Shown piece by piece: positions 55,214-64,000 of a stretch of 64,000 bases of DNA. Location: positions 1 through 64,000 of the forward strand of contig JANQQF010000109.1 in the NCBI GenBank assembly GCA_028285035.1, in the 5' to 3' direction. The translations under genes and the position numbers were made by a program. The notes under the pieces were generated by a model. It was not told the origin of the DNA and made no database searches. It worked only from the letters and a program-made list of their open reading frames with translations. The stretch comes from Phycisphaerae bacterium (lineage in GTDB: Bacteria > Chloroflexota > Anaerolineae > 4572-78 > J111). How positions within the stretch are numbered: the first letter of the stretch is position 1; each line of letters starts with the position of its first letter.

Positions 55214-56167
55214 CTAAGTTGCATTTATGTTTTCACGCCAATAATTCAAAATGCGATGTAGACTTTCCTCAAATGAGTATTGAGGCTCCCATTGCGTTTG
55301 TTGTTTAAGCTTCTGATTATCAGCGTAGATTACCGACACATCTGAGGGGCGAAGCCGTTTGGAGTCTTGTTGAATCTCAATCTCAACGTTGGTGTAGCTT
55401 AATAATATGTCAAGTAAAGATTGGATGGAGTGGGCTTGGCCCGTTCCTACATTATAAGCTTCCCCACTTTCACCACATTCCATAAGTAAAGCATAGGCCT
55501 TAACCACATCCGCTACATCAGTAAAGTCTCGCTTGGGTTGTAAGTTACCTACCCGAATGACGGGTTTCACCATCCCAGCTTCAATTTCAGCGACCTGTTT
55601 AGCAAATGAAGCGGCCACAAACGAAGGATCTTGGCGGGGTCCGATATGATTGAAGGCTCTGGCTCGGATAATATCAAGTTGATGGCTCAAACTGTACTGT
55701 AACCCGAGAATATCTTGGGCTGCTTTACTAGTCCCATAAGGATTATCTGGCCGAAAAGGTGTATTCTCTTTGACGGGAAGATCCTCGTGCTGAACCTGCC
55801 CATACACCTGATTAGATGTAATAATGAGCAAGCGAGCTTTTAGACCCTGTTTGACCATTGCTTGAAGAATATTGACTTGAGGCCGAATATTATTTTCTAG
55901 TGTATCCCAGGGATCAGCCCAAGCGGTTGGTACGAAGGCTTGAGCCGCTAAATGATAAATAGCATCAGGCTGAGTATCACTTAAAATCGTCGAAACCGCA
56001 TTTGGGTCTCTTAGATCAGCAGAAACAAGCGTGACCTTTTCCGCTGGATATAGTGCATCTGATCTTGACCGACGCGAAACACCATAAACCTCATCGCCTC
56101 GATTTATTAGCGTTTGGGCTAAAAAGCTTCCCGCGAAACCCGTGATGCCGGTGATTAGTGCCCGCAC
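55214..56167 (-). CDS. rmd: GDP-4-keto-6-deoxy-D-mannose reductase
   Basis: The 317-residue SDR enzyme has [16 protein letters not shown] at the start, the catalytic YGTSKAAQ (YxxxK) and SNQVYG, and RAFNHIGPRQ. It matches Rmd, which turns the Gmd product into GDP-D-rhamnose; a 4-epimerising branch is less likely because the RmlD/Fcl signature is absent. The open frame extends 28 codons upstream, but GTG at 56167 with AGGAG six bases before it fits the family start. With gmd it forms a two-step pathway. Confidence 0.82.
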   Translation of the reverse strand: MRALITGITGFAGSFLAQTLINRGDEVYGVSRRSRSDALYPAEKVTLVSADLRDPNAVSTILSDTQPDAIYHLAAQAFVPTAWADPWDTLENNIRPQVNILQAMVKQGLKARLLIITSNQVYGQVQHEDLPVKENTPFRPDNPYGTSKAAQDILGLQYSLSHQLDIIRARAFNHIGPRQDPSFVAASFAKQVAEIEAGMVKPVIRVGNLQPKRDFTDVADVVKAYALLMECGESGEAYNVGTGQAHSIQSLLDILLSYTNVEIEIQQDSKRLRPSDVSVIYADNQKLKQQTQWEPQYSFEESLHRILNYWRENINAT

Positions 56168-56564
56168 AACCTTCTCCTTCAAGCATTTAGAGGGGGATGC
56201 CCCTACAAAGTGCAACATTATAGCCCACTTTAATAGCTGTCGCAATAACAAGTTATTTTTATCAAGAGGTGAATTACAACCCTATTAAGGCTTTTCTATT
56301 ATCTAGGGGGTAACTGGTCAAATTACCTTCATTCAGCAAATTGGTACTCCATTTTGGCGATGGAAAATTACTGATTTTGAGTTTTGGTATTTATTACCAA
56401 AGACAATGGGGTACGAAATATGGTATGGTTACTCGATTCATGACACTACATCTTGTGTATATTCAAATTTTGATTACAATGTGGCTCGATATTTCGTGAA
56501 ACAATCGAATATGTCCTCAAGTTACCTTTGTTATGGCCCTGGCCTTAAAAAACATTATTCAGAC
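56168..56564 (+). other. Intergenic region before the mra promoter
   Basis: The stretch between the rmd start and the mraZ promoter has no coding frame. It contains an inverted repeat TTTGGTA (56383-56389) / TACCAAA (56395-56401) with a five-base loop, and near 56190 an ATGCCCCTAC segment also found in the palindrome at 45623-45680. Confidence 0.45.
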
Positions 56565-56593
56565 TAGACACGTGGGGAGAAGTGGGTTATAAT
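56565..56593 (+). promoter_or_regulatory. Promoter of the mra/dcw cluster
   Basis: TAGACA (56565-56570, five of six), 17 bases, then a perfect TATAAT (56588-56593). Initiation is expected near 56600. Confidence 0.75.
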
Positions 56594-56629
56594 GTGGCAT
56601 ATTGTGGGGAAAAGTGGGGGAAAGTGGGG
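56573..56629 (+). promoter_or_regulatory. MraZ operator boxes
   Basis: TGGGG occurs at 56605, 56615 and 56625, spaced exactly ten bases apart with five-base spacers: the three-repeat TGGGN array bound by MraZ. Two further repeats (TGGGG 56573, TGGGT 56583) are also ten bases apart and fall in the promoter spacer. Bound MraZ would block both the promoter and the transcript start. Confidence 0.8.
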
Positions 56630-56697
56630 TGCAGAACGTATGTTCTGATGCCTCAGTGGGAGAAAACTCCCCACCCACCTCAGAGGATGCAGAAGAG

Positions 56698-57129
56698 ATG
56701 TTTCTCGGTGAATTTGAACATAACATCGATGATAAGGGACGTTTAACCATACCAGCTAAATTTCGTGATGAACTTGAAGGTGGTGTGGTCATTACGCGTG
56801 GTCTCGATGGATGTTTATGGGCATACAGTCGCTCTGAGTGGGAAGTTGTTGCCGAGAAAATCGCTAAAATGCCAACAACGAACCGGGCCGCTCGTAATTT
56901 TGCCCGTTTTATGTTCTCAAGTGCATTTGACTCTGTGCCTGATCGCCAAGGCCGTGTGTTAGTTCCACAAAATTTGCGGGAATACGCCGGGATTACGAAT
57001 GAAACAATTATCATTGGGGTAATGAATCGGGTTGAGATTTGGCAACCAACGAAGTGGAATGAAGTCGTTGATGAAGTTGAGGATGATCCCGAGTCAATCG
57101 TAGCCCAGTTAGAAGATTTAGGCATCTAG
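56698..57129 (+). CDS. mraZ: Transcriptional regulator MraZ
   Basis: The 143-residue protein has two AbrB-like SpoVT folds: FLGEFEHNIDDKGRLTIPAKF at the start and DRQGRVLVPQNLREYAGI in the second half, each with the DxxGR motif. It represses the division and wall cluster that it heads. The open frame continues 32 codons upstream, but ATG at 56698 gives the family start. The long leader before it includes the MraZ boxes and another TGGGA at 56657. It ends 26 bases before rsmH. Confidence 0.93.
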   Translation: MFLGEFEHNIDDKGRLTIPAKFRDELEGGVVITRGLDGCLWAYSRSEWEVVAEKIAKMPTTNRAARNFARFMFSSAFDSVPDRQGRVLVPQNLREYAGITNETIIIGVMNRVEIWQPTKWNEVVDEVEDDPESIVAQLEDLGI

Positions 57130-57155
57130 ACGACCTAAATCCAGCGGGCTAGGCG

Positions 57156-58079
57156 ATGCAGCACAAACCTGTTCTTTTAGAAGAAATAATAACAGCGTTG
57201 CAACCACAATCGGGTGGTGTCTATTTTGATGGAACGGTTGGGGCGGGTGGACATGCCTCGGCTATCCTACGACAATCTAGCCCTGACGGTCGATTATTTG
57301 GTTTCGATCAAGATCAAACGGCTTTGGCCATAGCCCGACAAACGTTGACAGAATTTGGAGATCGATCTCGGCTATTTCACGCTAACTTTTCTGAACTAGC
57401 CCGGATTGCCTCTGTTGAAAGTCTTCCAAAAGCTGATGGCATCCTGTTTGACCTAGGTGTTTCATCGATGCAGTTTGATCAAGCTGAACGAGGCTTTTCA
57501 TTCCAAGCTGATGGCCCACTAGATATGCGGATGAGTTCGGTTGGGCAATCAGCGTCGGATTTAGTTAACGAACTGTCGCAGGAAGATTTAGCCAATGTGA
57601 TTTATCAGTATGGCGAGGAACGGCTAAGTCGCCGAATTGCCCGAGCGATTGTCAATGCTAGACCGTTGACACGAACAGGAGAATTGGCCGAAGTTGTTGC
57701 CAAAGCTGTGCCATCAAGAGGCCGGAAGCAAAAAATTCATCCGGCCACTCGAACATTTCAGGCATTACGTATCGCTGTTAACAACGAGCTTGGGGTTTTA
57801 GAACTGGTTCTCCCTCAAGCCATTCAATTGTTAAAACCTGCGGGACGTTTAGCCGTAATAAGCTTTCACTCTTTAGAAGATCGGATTGTAAAACAATACT
57901 TTAAACGTGAGTCACAAGATTGTATTTGCCCTCCCGAACAACCAATCTGTACCTGTGACCACAAGGCGACTGTACGAATATTAACAAAGCGGCCAGTCAC
58001 GCCGAATGAGAACGAAATAGATCAAAACCCTCGCGCCCGCAGTGCTAAGCTGCGGGTTGTTGAGTTAATAAAGGGTTAA
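57156..58079 (+). CDS. rsmH: 16S rRNA (cytosine1402-N4)-methyltransferase
   Basis: The 307-residue enzyme methylates C1402 of 16S rRNA. It has HKPVLLEEIITAL, FDGTVGAGGHASAIL (S-adenosylmethionine loop), LFDLGVSSMQFDQAERGFSF and ISFHSLEDRIVKQYF. The inserted cysteines CICPPEQPICTC are usual in this family. It sits in the normal place after mraZ. Confidence 0.96.
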   Translation: MQHKPVLLEEIITALQPQSGGVYFDGTVGAGGHASAILRQSSPDGRLFGFDQDQTALAIARQTLTEFGDRSRLFHANFSELARIASVESLPKADGILFDLGVSSMQFDQAERGFSFQADGPLDMRMSSVGQSASDLVNELSQEDLANVIYQYGEERLSRRIARAIVNARPLTRTGELAEVVAKAVPSRGRKQKIHPATRTFQALRIAVNNELGVLELVLPQAIQLLKPAGRLAVISFHSLEDRIVKQYFKRESQDCICPPEQPICTCDHKATVRILTKRPVTPNENEIDQNPRARSAKLRVVELIKG

Positions 58080-58083
58080 CTTT

Positions 58084-58560
58084 ATGTCAAGTAACACAGT
58101 TGTAGGTTGGCGACCAAACAAAATGATTGAGCAGCTACCTTGGAAGTTGGATAGCAAAACGGCCTCAGGAATTATTTTGATTCTAGGTACTTTTAGTTTG
58201 GTTGGCTGGCTCTATCTGACTCAAGCGAGTTCTGTTACGGCTACGAGCTATCGGATTGATGAATTGCGGTTGGAGTTAGATCAACTGAAGAATCAGAATG
58301 CCGCGTTAGCTGTGGAAATCGCAGAGTTGCAGGCGTTGTCTCAGGTTGAGGCGCGTGCTCAAGCGCTAGGCTTTGGCCCAACTAATCAAGTTCGTTATCT
58401 CGCAGTGTCAAATTATCCTGTAACCCGAGAGACCGATTTATCCCTCTATGGACCAGTGAGCCGCAGATACTATGAAGTTGAAGACAACGATGAGCAGTCT
58501 ATCGTTGGGTGGTGGACGCAAACTTTAGATGTTGTAACAGCCTGGCTGGCTGATAGCTAA
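58084..58560 (+). CDS. FtsL/DivIC-like septum protein
   Basis: The 158-residue protein has a short cytosolic part, one membrane segment (about 28-48, SGIILILGTFSLVGWLYL), a leucine-rich coiled coil (about 55-90, DELRLELDQLKNQNAALAVE) and an external tail. Sequence is poorly conserved in this family, so the call rests mainly on layout and on its place between rsmH and ftsI, four bases after the former and two before the latter. Confidence 0.78.
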   Translation: MSSNTVVGWRPNKMIEQLPWKLDSKTASGIILILGTFSLVGWLYLTQASSVTATSYRIDELRLELDQLKNQNAALAVEIAELQALSQVEARAQALGFGPTNQVRYLAVSNYPVTRETDLSLYGPVSRRYYEVEDNDEQSIVGWWTQTLDVVTAWLADS

Positions 58561-58562
58561 TT

Positions 58563-60269
58563 ATGATGCAAAGTGCGGATCAAACAAAGTATCGAATATA
58601 TACGGTGATGGCAGTCATGTGTGCTGCGGGCTTTGTTTTAGTGGGGCAGCTGATCCGCTGGCAAATCATTGAACATCCTCACTTTGCTGCTTTAGCTGAG
58701 GCAGAGCACCAGGATGAACTGGTCATTCCCCCGCATCGTGGTGAAATTCGTGATCAAAATGGACATTTACTTGCTGCTGATTTAGTTCGTTATGATATCT
58801 CAGCTAGCCCGAAAATCATTAGTGATCCAGTTGGGGTGGCTGAAAAATTGTACCCACTTCTGGGAATGTCACGGAATGGGCTGCTGGAATTATTGACGAG
58901 CGATAAAATCTGGGTGCCATTGGCGTATGATATGGATCAATCGGTTGGGGAAGCCTTAGCCGAGCTGGATTTGGTTGGAATCAAGTCAGAGCCACACACG
59001 AGCCGGGTGTATCCTGAAGGGGCAATCTCAGCTCACTTACTTGGCTTTGTCAATGACAACGGTAACGGTTTTTATGGGGTTGAAGGGTACTACCATAATT
59101 TGTTACGTGGGAAGCCAGGCGTACAAACAGGCGAGCGAAGCCCCTTTGGTGAAAGAATTCCGCTTGGGGTGGGACGATTTGTCCCCCCTGTTCGTGGGGC
59201 AACCTTATATCTAACCATCGATCGGAATATTCAATTCTTGATTGAACGCGAGTTGGAATTTGCGGTTCAACAGTATCAGGCTCAGGGCGGCTCCGTGGTC
59301 GTGCTTGATCCAAAAACAGGTGCAATTCTAGCCTCGGCCAGCTACCCTTCATACAACCCAAACAACTATGCTCTGAGTGATGAACAGCTTTTTTTCGATC
59401 CAGTGATCAGTGATCAGTATGAACCTGGCTCAGTTTTTAAGATCATCAGTATGGCCGCTGGCCTTGACTCTGGTGTGGTGACGCCGAATGATTTTGTTTA
59501 TGATGGTGGTTTGATTGAAGTTGGTGGTCGAACAATTTATAACTGGGACCGTCAAAGCCACGGCCAAGTTGATATGATTGATGTTTTGGCTAAAAGTTTG
59601 AATGTAGGGATCGCCCAAGTTGTGGTTGAATTGGGCAAGGATCGCTTCTATACCTACGTAAAACGATTTGGCTTTGGTCGATTGACAGAAGTAGATTTGG
59701 GTAATGAAGGGCCGGGAACCCTGAAGACGCCAAAGAATGCCAATTGGCATGCCAGTGACTTGGGCGCCAATTCATTTGGTCAAGGTGTTGCGGTTACGCC
59801 ATTACAAATGACCTCAGCTGTGGCAGCGATTGCAAATAATGGTCAATTGATGAAGCCATACATTGTCCAACGTATTGTGAGTAGTGATCAAGATATTGTG
59901 GTTAATCCAACGATTCGGCGGCAGGCAATCTCACCTGAGACGGCCCAAACCTTGACTGATATGCTCGTACTTGCCCTGGACCGCTCAAACTCTGAGGCGC
60001 GTATCCCTGGCTATCGGGTGGCTGGAAAAACAGGGACCGCCGAAATTCCAGTTCCTGGTGGCTATCACCCTACCCTGACGTTGGCTTCATTTGCTGGATA
60101 TTTACCGGCAGATGATCCACAGGCTGTGGTGTTGGTGATTATTGATCGCCCAACGACATCCCGGTGGGGGGGGCAAACGGCGGCACCTACATTTGGTCGA
60201 ATTGCGGAGCAGTTGGTGGTTTTGATGGATATTCCGCCAGATAATGTGCGGCTAGCCCGGACACAGTGA
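58563..60269 (+). CDS. ftsI: Peptidoglycan transpeptidase FtsI/PBP2b-like
   Basis: The 568-residue class B penicillin-binding protein has one membrane segment (about 11-32), an N-terminal dimerisation domain with HRGEIRDQNG, and a transpeptidase domain. The active-site motifs are S290-V-F-K293, S345-L-N347 and K489-T-G491. No PASTA repeats follow. It cross-links septal peptidoglycan. murF follows after three bases; murE, usually next, is absent. Confidence 0.94.
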   Translation: MMQSADQTKYRIYTVMAVMCAAGFVLVGQLIRWQIIEHPHFAALAEAEHQDELVIPPHRGEIRDQNGHLLAADLVRYDISASPKIISDPVGVAEKLYPLLGMSRNGLLELLTSDKIWVPLAYDMDQSVGEALAELDLVGIKSEPHTSRVYPEGAISAHLLGFVNDNGNGFYGVEGYYHNLLRGKPGVQTGERSPFGERIPLGVGRFVPPVRGATLYLTIDRNIQFLIERELEFAVQQYQAQGGSVVVLDPKTGAILASASYPSYNPNNYALSDEQLFFDPVISDQYEPGSVFKIISMAAGLDSGVVTPNDFVYDGGLIEVGGRTIYNWDRQSHGQVDMIDVLAKSLNVGIAQVVVELGKDRFYTYVKRFGFGRLTEVDLGNEGPGTLKTPKNANWHASDLGANSFGQGVAVTPLQMTSAVAAIANNGQLMKPYIVQRIVSSDQDIVVNPTIRRQAISPETAQTLTDMLVLALDRSNSEARIPGYRVAGKTGTAEIPVPGGYHPTLTLASFAGYLPADDPQAVVLVIIDRPTTSRWGGQTAAPTFGRIAEQLVVLMDIPPDNVRLARTQ

Positions 60270-60272
60270 GCT

Positions 60273-61724
60273 ATGACCGAATTAACCTTAGCTGATGTAA
60301 TTGAGGGGACGACACAAAACGTGATGCATGCCCCCCAATTGATCTCCCAAGTAGTTATTGACTCCCGTCTGGCCGAGCCAGGGGCGTTATTCATAGCCTT
60401 ACCCGGCGAGAATAGTGACGGCCATTTATATGTTGGGCAAGCCTTTGAACGTGGGGCAATTGCGGCTCTTGTTCATCAGCCTGTTGAGATTGATGGCTCA
60501 TTTATAACAGTGAAAGCAGGAGATGGAGCGAACACAACTTTGCAAGACCGTCAACTGCCGATTTGTATTGAAGTTGATGATACCTTAACAAGTTTACAAA
60601 AACTAGCCTCATTTTGGCGCAACAAGTTTGATTTACGAGTGATTGGCATCACCGGTAGTGTTGGTAAGAGTACAACGAAGGAATTAGTTGCGGCAGTTCT
60701 AGCAACGCAATTTCATGTACTTAAAAATTATGGAAACCTTAACAATGAGATAGGCTTACCCTTAACTCTACTTAATCTGACTGGTAATCACGATCGAGTG
60801 GTGCTAGAGATGGGGATGTATGATGTTGGTGAAATTGCCCTTCTTTGTGAAATGGCACGGCCACAGGTTGGCGTCGTGACCAATGTCGGGCCAATTCATT
60901 TGGAGCGGTTGGGAACCATTGAGCGTATCACCGAAGCTAAGACCGAGTTGGTACAAGCATTACCATCGAATAGTGAAGGTGGCCTTGCCATTCTCAATGA
61001 TGATGACCCTCGGGTGCAAGCGATGGCTGATAAAACTGAGGCGCGGGTTTTAACGTATGGTCTATCTCCCGAAGCAGATTTGTGGGCTAGTGATGTGACT
61101 AGCATGGGACTAGATGGGATTCGCTTTGTGCTCAACTATGGTAATGAGCAAATTCATATTCGAATTCCCCTTTTGGGACGGCATAGTGTCCATGCTGCGC
61201 TTCGAGCTGCCTTTGTAGGAATCGTTGAGGGGTTGGATTGGGAGCAAATTGTGACGGGGCTTCAACAATTACCGAGCGATGCGCAGTTGCGACTAGTATC
61301 GGTGCCTGGCCCTAATGGTTCAATTCTCTTAGATGACACCTATAACGCTAGCCCAACCTCGACCTTGGCGGCACTTAATTTGCTTGATGATTTGACGGGT
61401 GCCAAGAAAATTGCCGTTTTAGGTGATATGAAAGAGCTAGGCAGCTACGAAGAGGAAGGGCATCGAAAAGTTGGCTGTCGTACTGCTGATATTGTCGATT
61501 TGTTAATTGTTATTGGAGACTCGGTTCGCTATATTGCAGAGGAAGCGATAGCCTGTGGTTTAGACCCATCACTTATCCTTCGTTTGCAAAATAACGAAGC
61601 AGCTATCGCTCACTTGCAGGTTAATTTGGGACCAGACGATGTCGTCTTGGTGAAAGGTTCCAATTCACAACGAATGGGTGAAATTGTATCGGCTTTGATG
61701 GTATCAAAGCGAGATGATGTCTAA
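60273..61724 (+). CDS. murF: UDP-MurNAc-tripeptide D-Ala-D-Ala ligase
   Basis: The 483-residue Mur ligase has the P-loop GITGSVGKSTTKEL, the central domain with NYGNLNNEIGLPLTLL and EMGMYDVGEIALL, and a C-terminal domain with LDDTYNASPTSTLAAL (typical MurF) and VLGDMKELGSYEEEGH. It adds D-Ala-D-Ala to the wall precursor. It is in the dcw operon, 30 bases before mraY. Confidence 0.95.
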   Translation: MTELTLADVIEGTTQNVMHAPQLISQVVIDSRLAEPGALFIALPGENSDGHLYVGQAFERGAIAALVHQPVEIDGSFITVKAGDGANTTLQDRQLPICIEVDDTLTSLQKLASFWRNKFDLRVIGITGSVGKSTTKELVAAVLATQFHVLKNYGNLNNEIGLPLTLLNLTGNHDRVVLEMGMYDVGEIALLCEMARPQVGVVTNVGPIHLERLGTIERITEAKTELVQALPSNSEGGLAILNDDDPRVQAMADKTEARVLTYGLSPEADLWASDVTSMGLDGIRFVLNYGNEQIHIRIPLLGRHSVHAALRAAFVGIVEGLDWEQIVTGLQQLPSDAQLRLVSVPGPNGSILLDDTYNASPTSTLAALNLLDDLTGAKKIAVLGDMKELGSYEEEGHRKVGCRTADIVDLLIVIGDSVRYIAEEAIACGLDPSLILRLQNNEAAIAHLQVNLGPDDVVLVKGSNSQRMGEIVSALMVSKRDDV

Positions 61725-61754
61725 ATAAATCGTAATTAAGAAAGCCGTTAAGCA

Positions 61755-62732
61755 ATGGCATATTCATTAACCTTGGGAACAATTTCATTTTTACTTGCCG
61801 TAATTTGGGGCCGTCCATTCATTAACTTACTTAAGCAATGGGGGATTGGAAAACGAATTCGGATTGAACAACCGACTACCCACCAAGCTAAAACGGGAAC
61901 CCCAACGATGGGTGGCTTGATGATTGTTATTCCAGTGTTGGTGATTACGACGACACTGAATGTTGTTAATCTGTTAGGCTGGACAGCGATTGGCCAATCC
62001 GTTCTGATTCCAATGAGTGTAATGACCGCCTTTGGTATTTTGGGGGCCGTCGATGATTTGATGGGGGTGAAAATTCTCCCCAGTGGCTTGATGGGACGTT
62101 ACAAATTTATGTGGCAACTCATTTTTGCGATCATTACCGTGCTGTTTTTACACTATGGTCTTGATTTGAGAAGCATTGCTGTCCCAGGCATTCCGGAAAA
62201 GATTGATATTGGCTGGCTGTACATCCCCATTGCAGTTTTTATCATTGTGGCGACCTCAAACGGAGTAAACCTGACCGATGGGCTTGATGGGCTGGCTGGC
62301 AGTATTGCGGCTGTATCATTCAGTGCCTACGGAGTTATCGCTTTCTTACAAGGACAGATTTGGCTGGTTGCATTTGTCTTTACAGTCGTCGGCGCGATTT
62401 TTGCCTTCTTATGGTATAACGCCCACCCGGCGGAGCTTTTTATGGGGGATACAGGCTCGCTCTCCATTGGTGCCACGCTGGCTGTTGTCGCCTTGATGAC
62501 TGGACAATGGCTTCTCCTGCCGGTAATAGGGTTTGTTTTTGTGGCAGAAACTGCCTCTGTGATTTTACAAGTTGGTTATTTTAAGCTGACTGGAGGCAAA
62601 CGAATATTCAAAATGAGTCCATTGCACAATCATTTTGAGTTAACAGGATGGTCTGAAACGCATATTACTCAACGATTTTGGTTGATCGGTATCTTATCAG
62701 CGATGTTGGGTATTGCGTTAGCATTAAACTAA
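61755..62732 (+). CDS. mraY: Phospho-MurNAc-pentapeptide translocase
   Basis: The 325-residue integral membrane enzyme has about ten membrane segments and the family motifs KTGTPTMGGLM, DDLMGVK, NLTDGLDGLAG and FMGDTGSL, ending with MSPLHNHFELTGWSET. It attaches phospho-MurNAc-pentapeptide to undecaprenyl phosphate, forming lipid I. Length is normal. Confidence 0.96.
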   Translation: MAYSLTLGTISFLLAVIWGRPFINLLKQWGIGKRIRIEQPTTHQAKTGTPTMGGLMIVIPVLVITTTLNVVNLLGWTAIGQSVLIPMSVMTAFGILGAVDDLMGVKILPSGLMGRYKFMWQLIFAIITVLFLHYGLDLRSIAVPGIPEKIDIGWLYIPIAVFIIVATSNGVNLTDGLDGLAGSIAAVSFSAYGVIAFLQGQIWLVAFVFTVVGAIFAFLWYNAHPAELFMGDTGSLSIGATLAVVALMTGQWLLLPVIGFVFVAETASVILQVGYFKLTGGKRIFKMSPLHNHFELTGWSETHITQRFWLIGILSAMLGIALALN

Positions 62733-62774
62733 TTTATCAATCATTTATTAATTAAGTAGTGGAGGAAAATAATA

Positions 62775-63074
62775 ATGAGTAACACACACACCTTTCGAAC
62801 CAACGGCCACGCCAATGGGCATACTTACCCAGAGTTGGTAATCTCTAGCAAAATGGATGAGCAGGATGAGAGCTACTATGCTGCTCTGAAATTGGTTGCC
62901 CGGATTGATGATGATCTGGCTAAGGGCACACGTCACTATCGCACAAAAGCGGGTGTTTTGTTGACCACGTTGGATGAAGTGGTTCGAGCCATTCTCAGTG
63001 ATGACTTGATGACAAATGAAGAGGCTAAAGCCAAGGGCCCAATTTGGATTCCCCCGCAAGAATTGGCTGCATAA
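62775..63074 (+). CDS. 99-residue protein of unknown function in the dcw cluster
   Basis: I do not recognise this protein. It is soluble, starts with a His/Thr/Asn-rich stretch (NTHTFRTNGHANGHTYPE) and has a helical middle (SYYAALKLVARIDDDLAKG) and a Pro-rich end. GGAGG is nine bases before the ATG, so it is translated. It sits between mraY and murD, 42 bases after mraY, where most dcw clusters have no such gene. Confidence 0.65.
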   Translation: MSNTHTFRTNGHANGHTYPELVISSKMDEQDESYYAALKLVARIDDDLAKGTRHYRTKAGVLLTTLDEVVRAILSDDLMTNEEAKAKGPIWIPPQELAA

Positions 63075-63132
63075 GAAAGTGACTTGTTGATAGAGTTTAT
63101 TATGTGATTAGGATAGATGTAGGACGTGACAA

Positions 63133-64000
63133 TTGATAGACATAAACACATTGTCAGGCCTGCGGGCGCTGGTCGTTGGGTTAGGGCGCGAAGGGCGTGC
63201 ATTGGCAAAATATCTTGCTGAGCATGGCCTAACGGTGACCGGGACCGATCTACAACCGAAAAGTAAATTTGAGGATGTGCTAGCACCTCTAGAAACAGTG
63301 GGTGTTTTGCTTGTGCTAGGTGAACATCCTTCCTTCTTGCTAGATGAGGTTGATATTTTATTCGTTAGTCCTGGTATTCCCTTGGAGGTTCCATTTTTGA
63401 GGGAAGCCCAAGCCCGAAAAATTCCGCTTAGTTCAGAAACACGTCTTTTCTGTGCATTGTGTCCCGCTCAAATTGTGGGAGTTACAGGGTCCAATGGCAA
63501 AACAACGACGACGTCTCTGGTAGCCAAGATTATGGAGGCGGCTGGACGCAAAACTTGGCTTGGGGGAAATATAGGTCGTCCGCTTATTGAAGTTGTTGAC
63601 CAAATTGCCCCTGACGATATTGTGGTGGTCGAGCTAAGTAGTTTTCAATTGGAATATTTCCACGCCCGTCTTAATGAAGAGGTTGTTGTTGAGAATATAT
63701 CTGGGGCTACGCCGGATGTTCTAAAAGAGTTGCTGGATAATTGGAGTCCAAAGATTAGTGCAATTTTGAATATCACCCCCAATCATTTAGATCGTCATCC
63801 GACAATGAAGCACTATGTGCGTGCTAAACGAGGCATCATCAATTATCAAGGGCGCGAAGGCTTCATCATTATGAATCTTGATAATGATATGACTCGAACG
63901 ATTGGCAATCAATTTGGGGGTAAAACCCGTTGGTTTAGCTTGGAAGCACAGATGCCTTTTGGGGCTGCCTTGATTGATGATGAGTTGGCTATGTTTGATC
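63133..64000 (+). CDS. murD: UDP-MurNAc-L-Ala:D-Glu ligase, cut by the window edge
   Basis: The frame starts with TTG at 63133 (MIDINTLSGLRALVVGLGRE) preceded by AGGA and runs to the window end without a stop, covering about 289 of an expected 450 codons. The N-terminal Rossmann-like domain VVGLGREGRALAKYLAEHG and the ATP site VGVTGSNGKTTTTSL near residue 118 are clear, as are ELSSFQLE and ILNITPNHLDRH. It adds D-Glu to UDP-MurNAc-L-Ala. An insertion of about 25 residues after SSFQLEYFHARL is unusual. TTG start and partial length make the N-terminus less certain. Confidence 0.9.
   Translation, partial: MIDINTLSGLRALVVGLGREGRALAKYLAEHGLTVTGTDLQPKSKFEDVLAPLETVGVLLVLGEHPSFLLDEVDILFVSPGIPLEVPFLREAQARKIPLSSETRLFCALCPAQIVGVTGSNGKTTTTSLVAKIMEAAGRKTWLGGNIGRPLIEVVDQIAPDDIVVVELSSFQLEYFHARLNEEVVVENISGATPDVLKELLDNWSPKISAILNITPNHLDRHPTMKHYVRAKRGIINYQGREGFIIMNLDNDMTRTIGNQFGGKTRWFSLEAQMPFGAALIDDELAMFD

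Noticed and set aside
56602..56697. N-terminal extension of MraZ
   Set aside because: The 32 extra codons overlap the MraZ boxes and precede the conserved family start at 56698.

Overview
The window is about 64 kb of a bacterial chromosome of moderate G+C. It has long single-direction operons, no rRNA, no recognisable tRNA, no insertion sequence and no CRISPR array. Gene content and order suggest a member of the Chloroflexota. Supporting points are a tmk-linked P-loop/R3H ATPase, a serine/threonine kinase with FHA domain and BNR repeats, a short-form alpha-glucan phosphorylase, DUF2142-like membrane proteins, partner-switching PP2C phosphatases, and a dcw cluster with no murE at its usual place. 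The phylum is an inference; no marker gene here settles a lower rank.

Layout. 1-11.6 kb: a gene start leaving the left edge, holA, an EamA/DMT transporter behind a riboswitch-like leader, a receiver-TM-FGE fold fusion, and a long leftward run priA, rhomboid protease, gmk, tmk, R3H ATPase, acetyltransferase. 12-22 kb: a cytosolic-looking glycoside hydrolase with LysM, tyrS, then leftward a kinase/FHA/BNR membrane protein with a TPR membrane protein, and recN. 22-34 kb: mostly rightward small metabolic and housekeeping genes (DUF4126, DinB, glgP, dtd reversed, SRPBCC, a GT-C-like membrane protein, a double RNase HI, Mut7-C, recA, a 657-bp gap ending in an intrinsic terminator, recX, rny).

34-41.5 kb is the most unusual block: one leftward operon of a 1122-residue sensor (a receiver domain lacking its phospho-accepting Asp plus six PAS-like units, three of them near-identical, and no output domain), a SiaB/slr1658-like kinase, two closely related PAS-SpoIIE phosphatases, and an slr1659-like STAS protein. 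Read together this is a complete partner-switching circuit in which the sensor would set the kinase/phosphatase balance on the STAS protein. 41.7-44.2 kb has an FkbM methyltransferase overlapping a GT4 glycosyltransferase, and an extremely acidic unknown protein.

44.4-49.5 kb is an AttEFGH-like lipid or lipoprotein ABC export cluster (ATPase, long FtsX permease, small membrane protein, AttH/CrtC-like lipocalin). 49.8-56.2 kb has a secreted beta-helix protein, a ferredoxin-adenylate cyclase fusion, a flavoprotein-like and DUF2085 pair, and the two GDP-D-rhamnose genes gmd and rmd. 56.2-64 kb is the division and cell wall cluster mraZ, rsmH, ftsL-like, ftsI, murF, mraY, a 99-residue unknown and murD (cut by the right edge), headed by a near-consensus promoter and a textbook set of 10-bp-phased TGGGN MraZ boxes.
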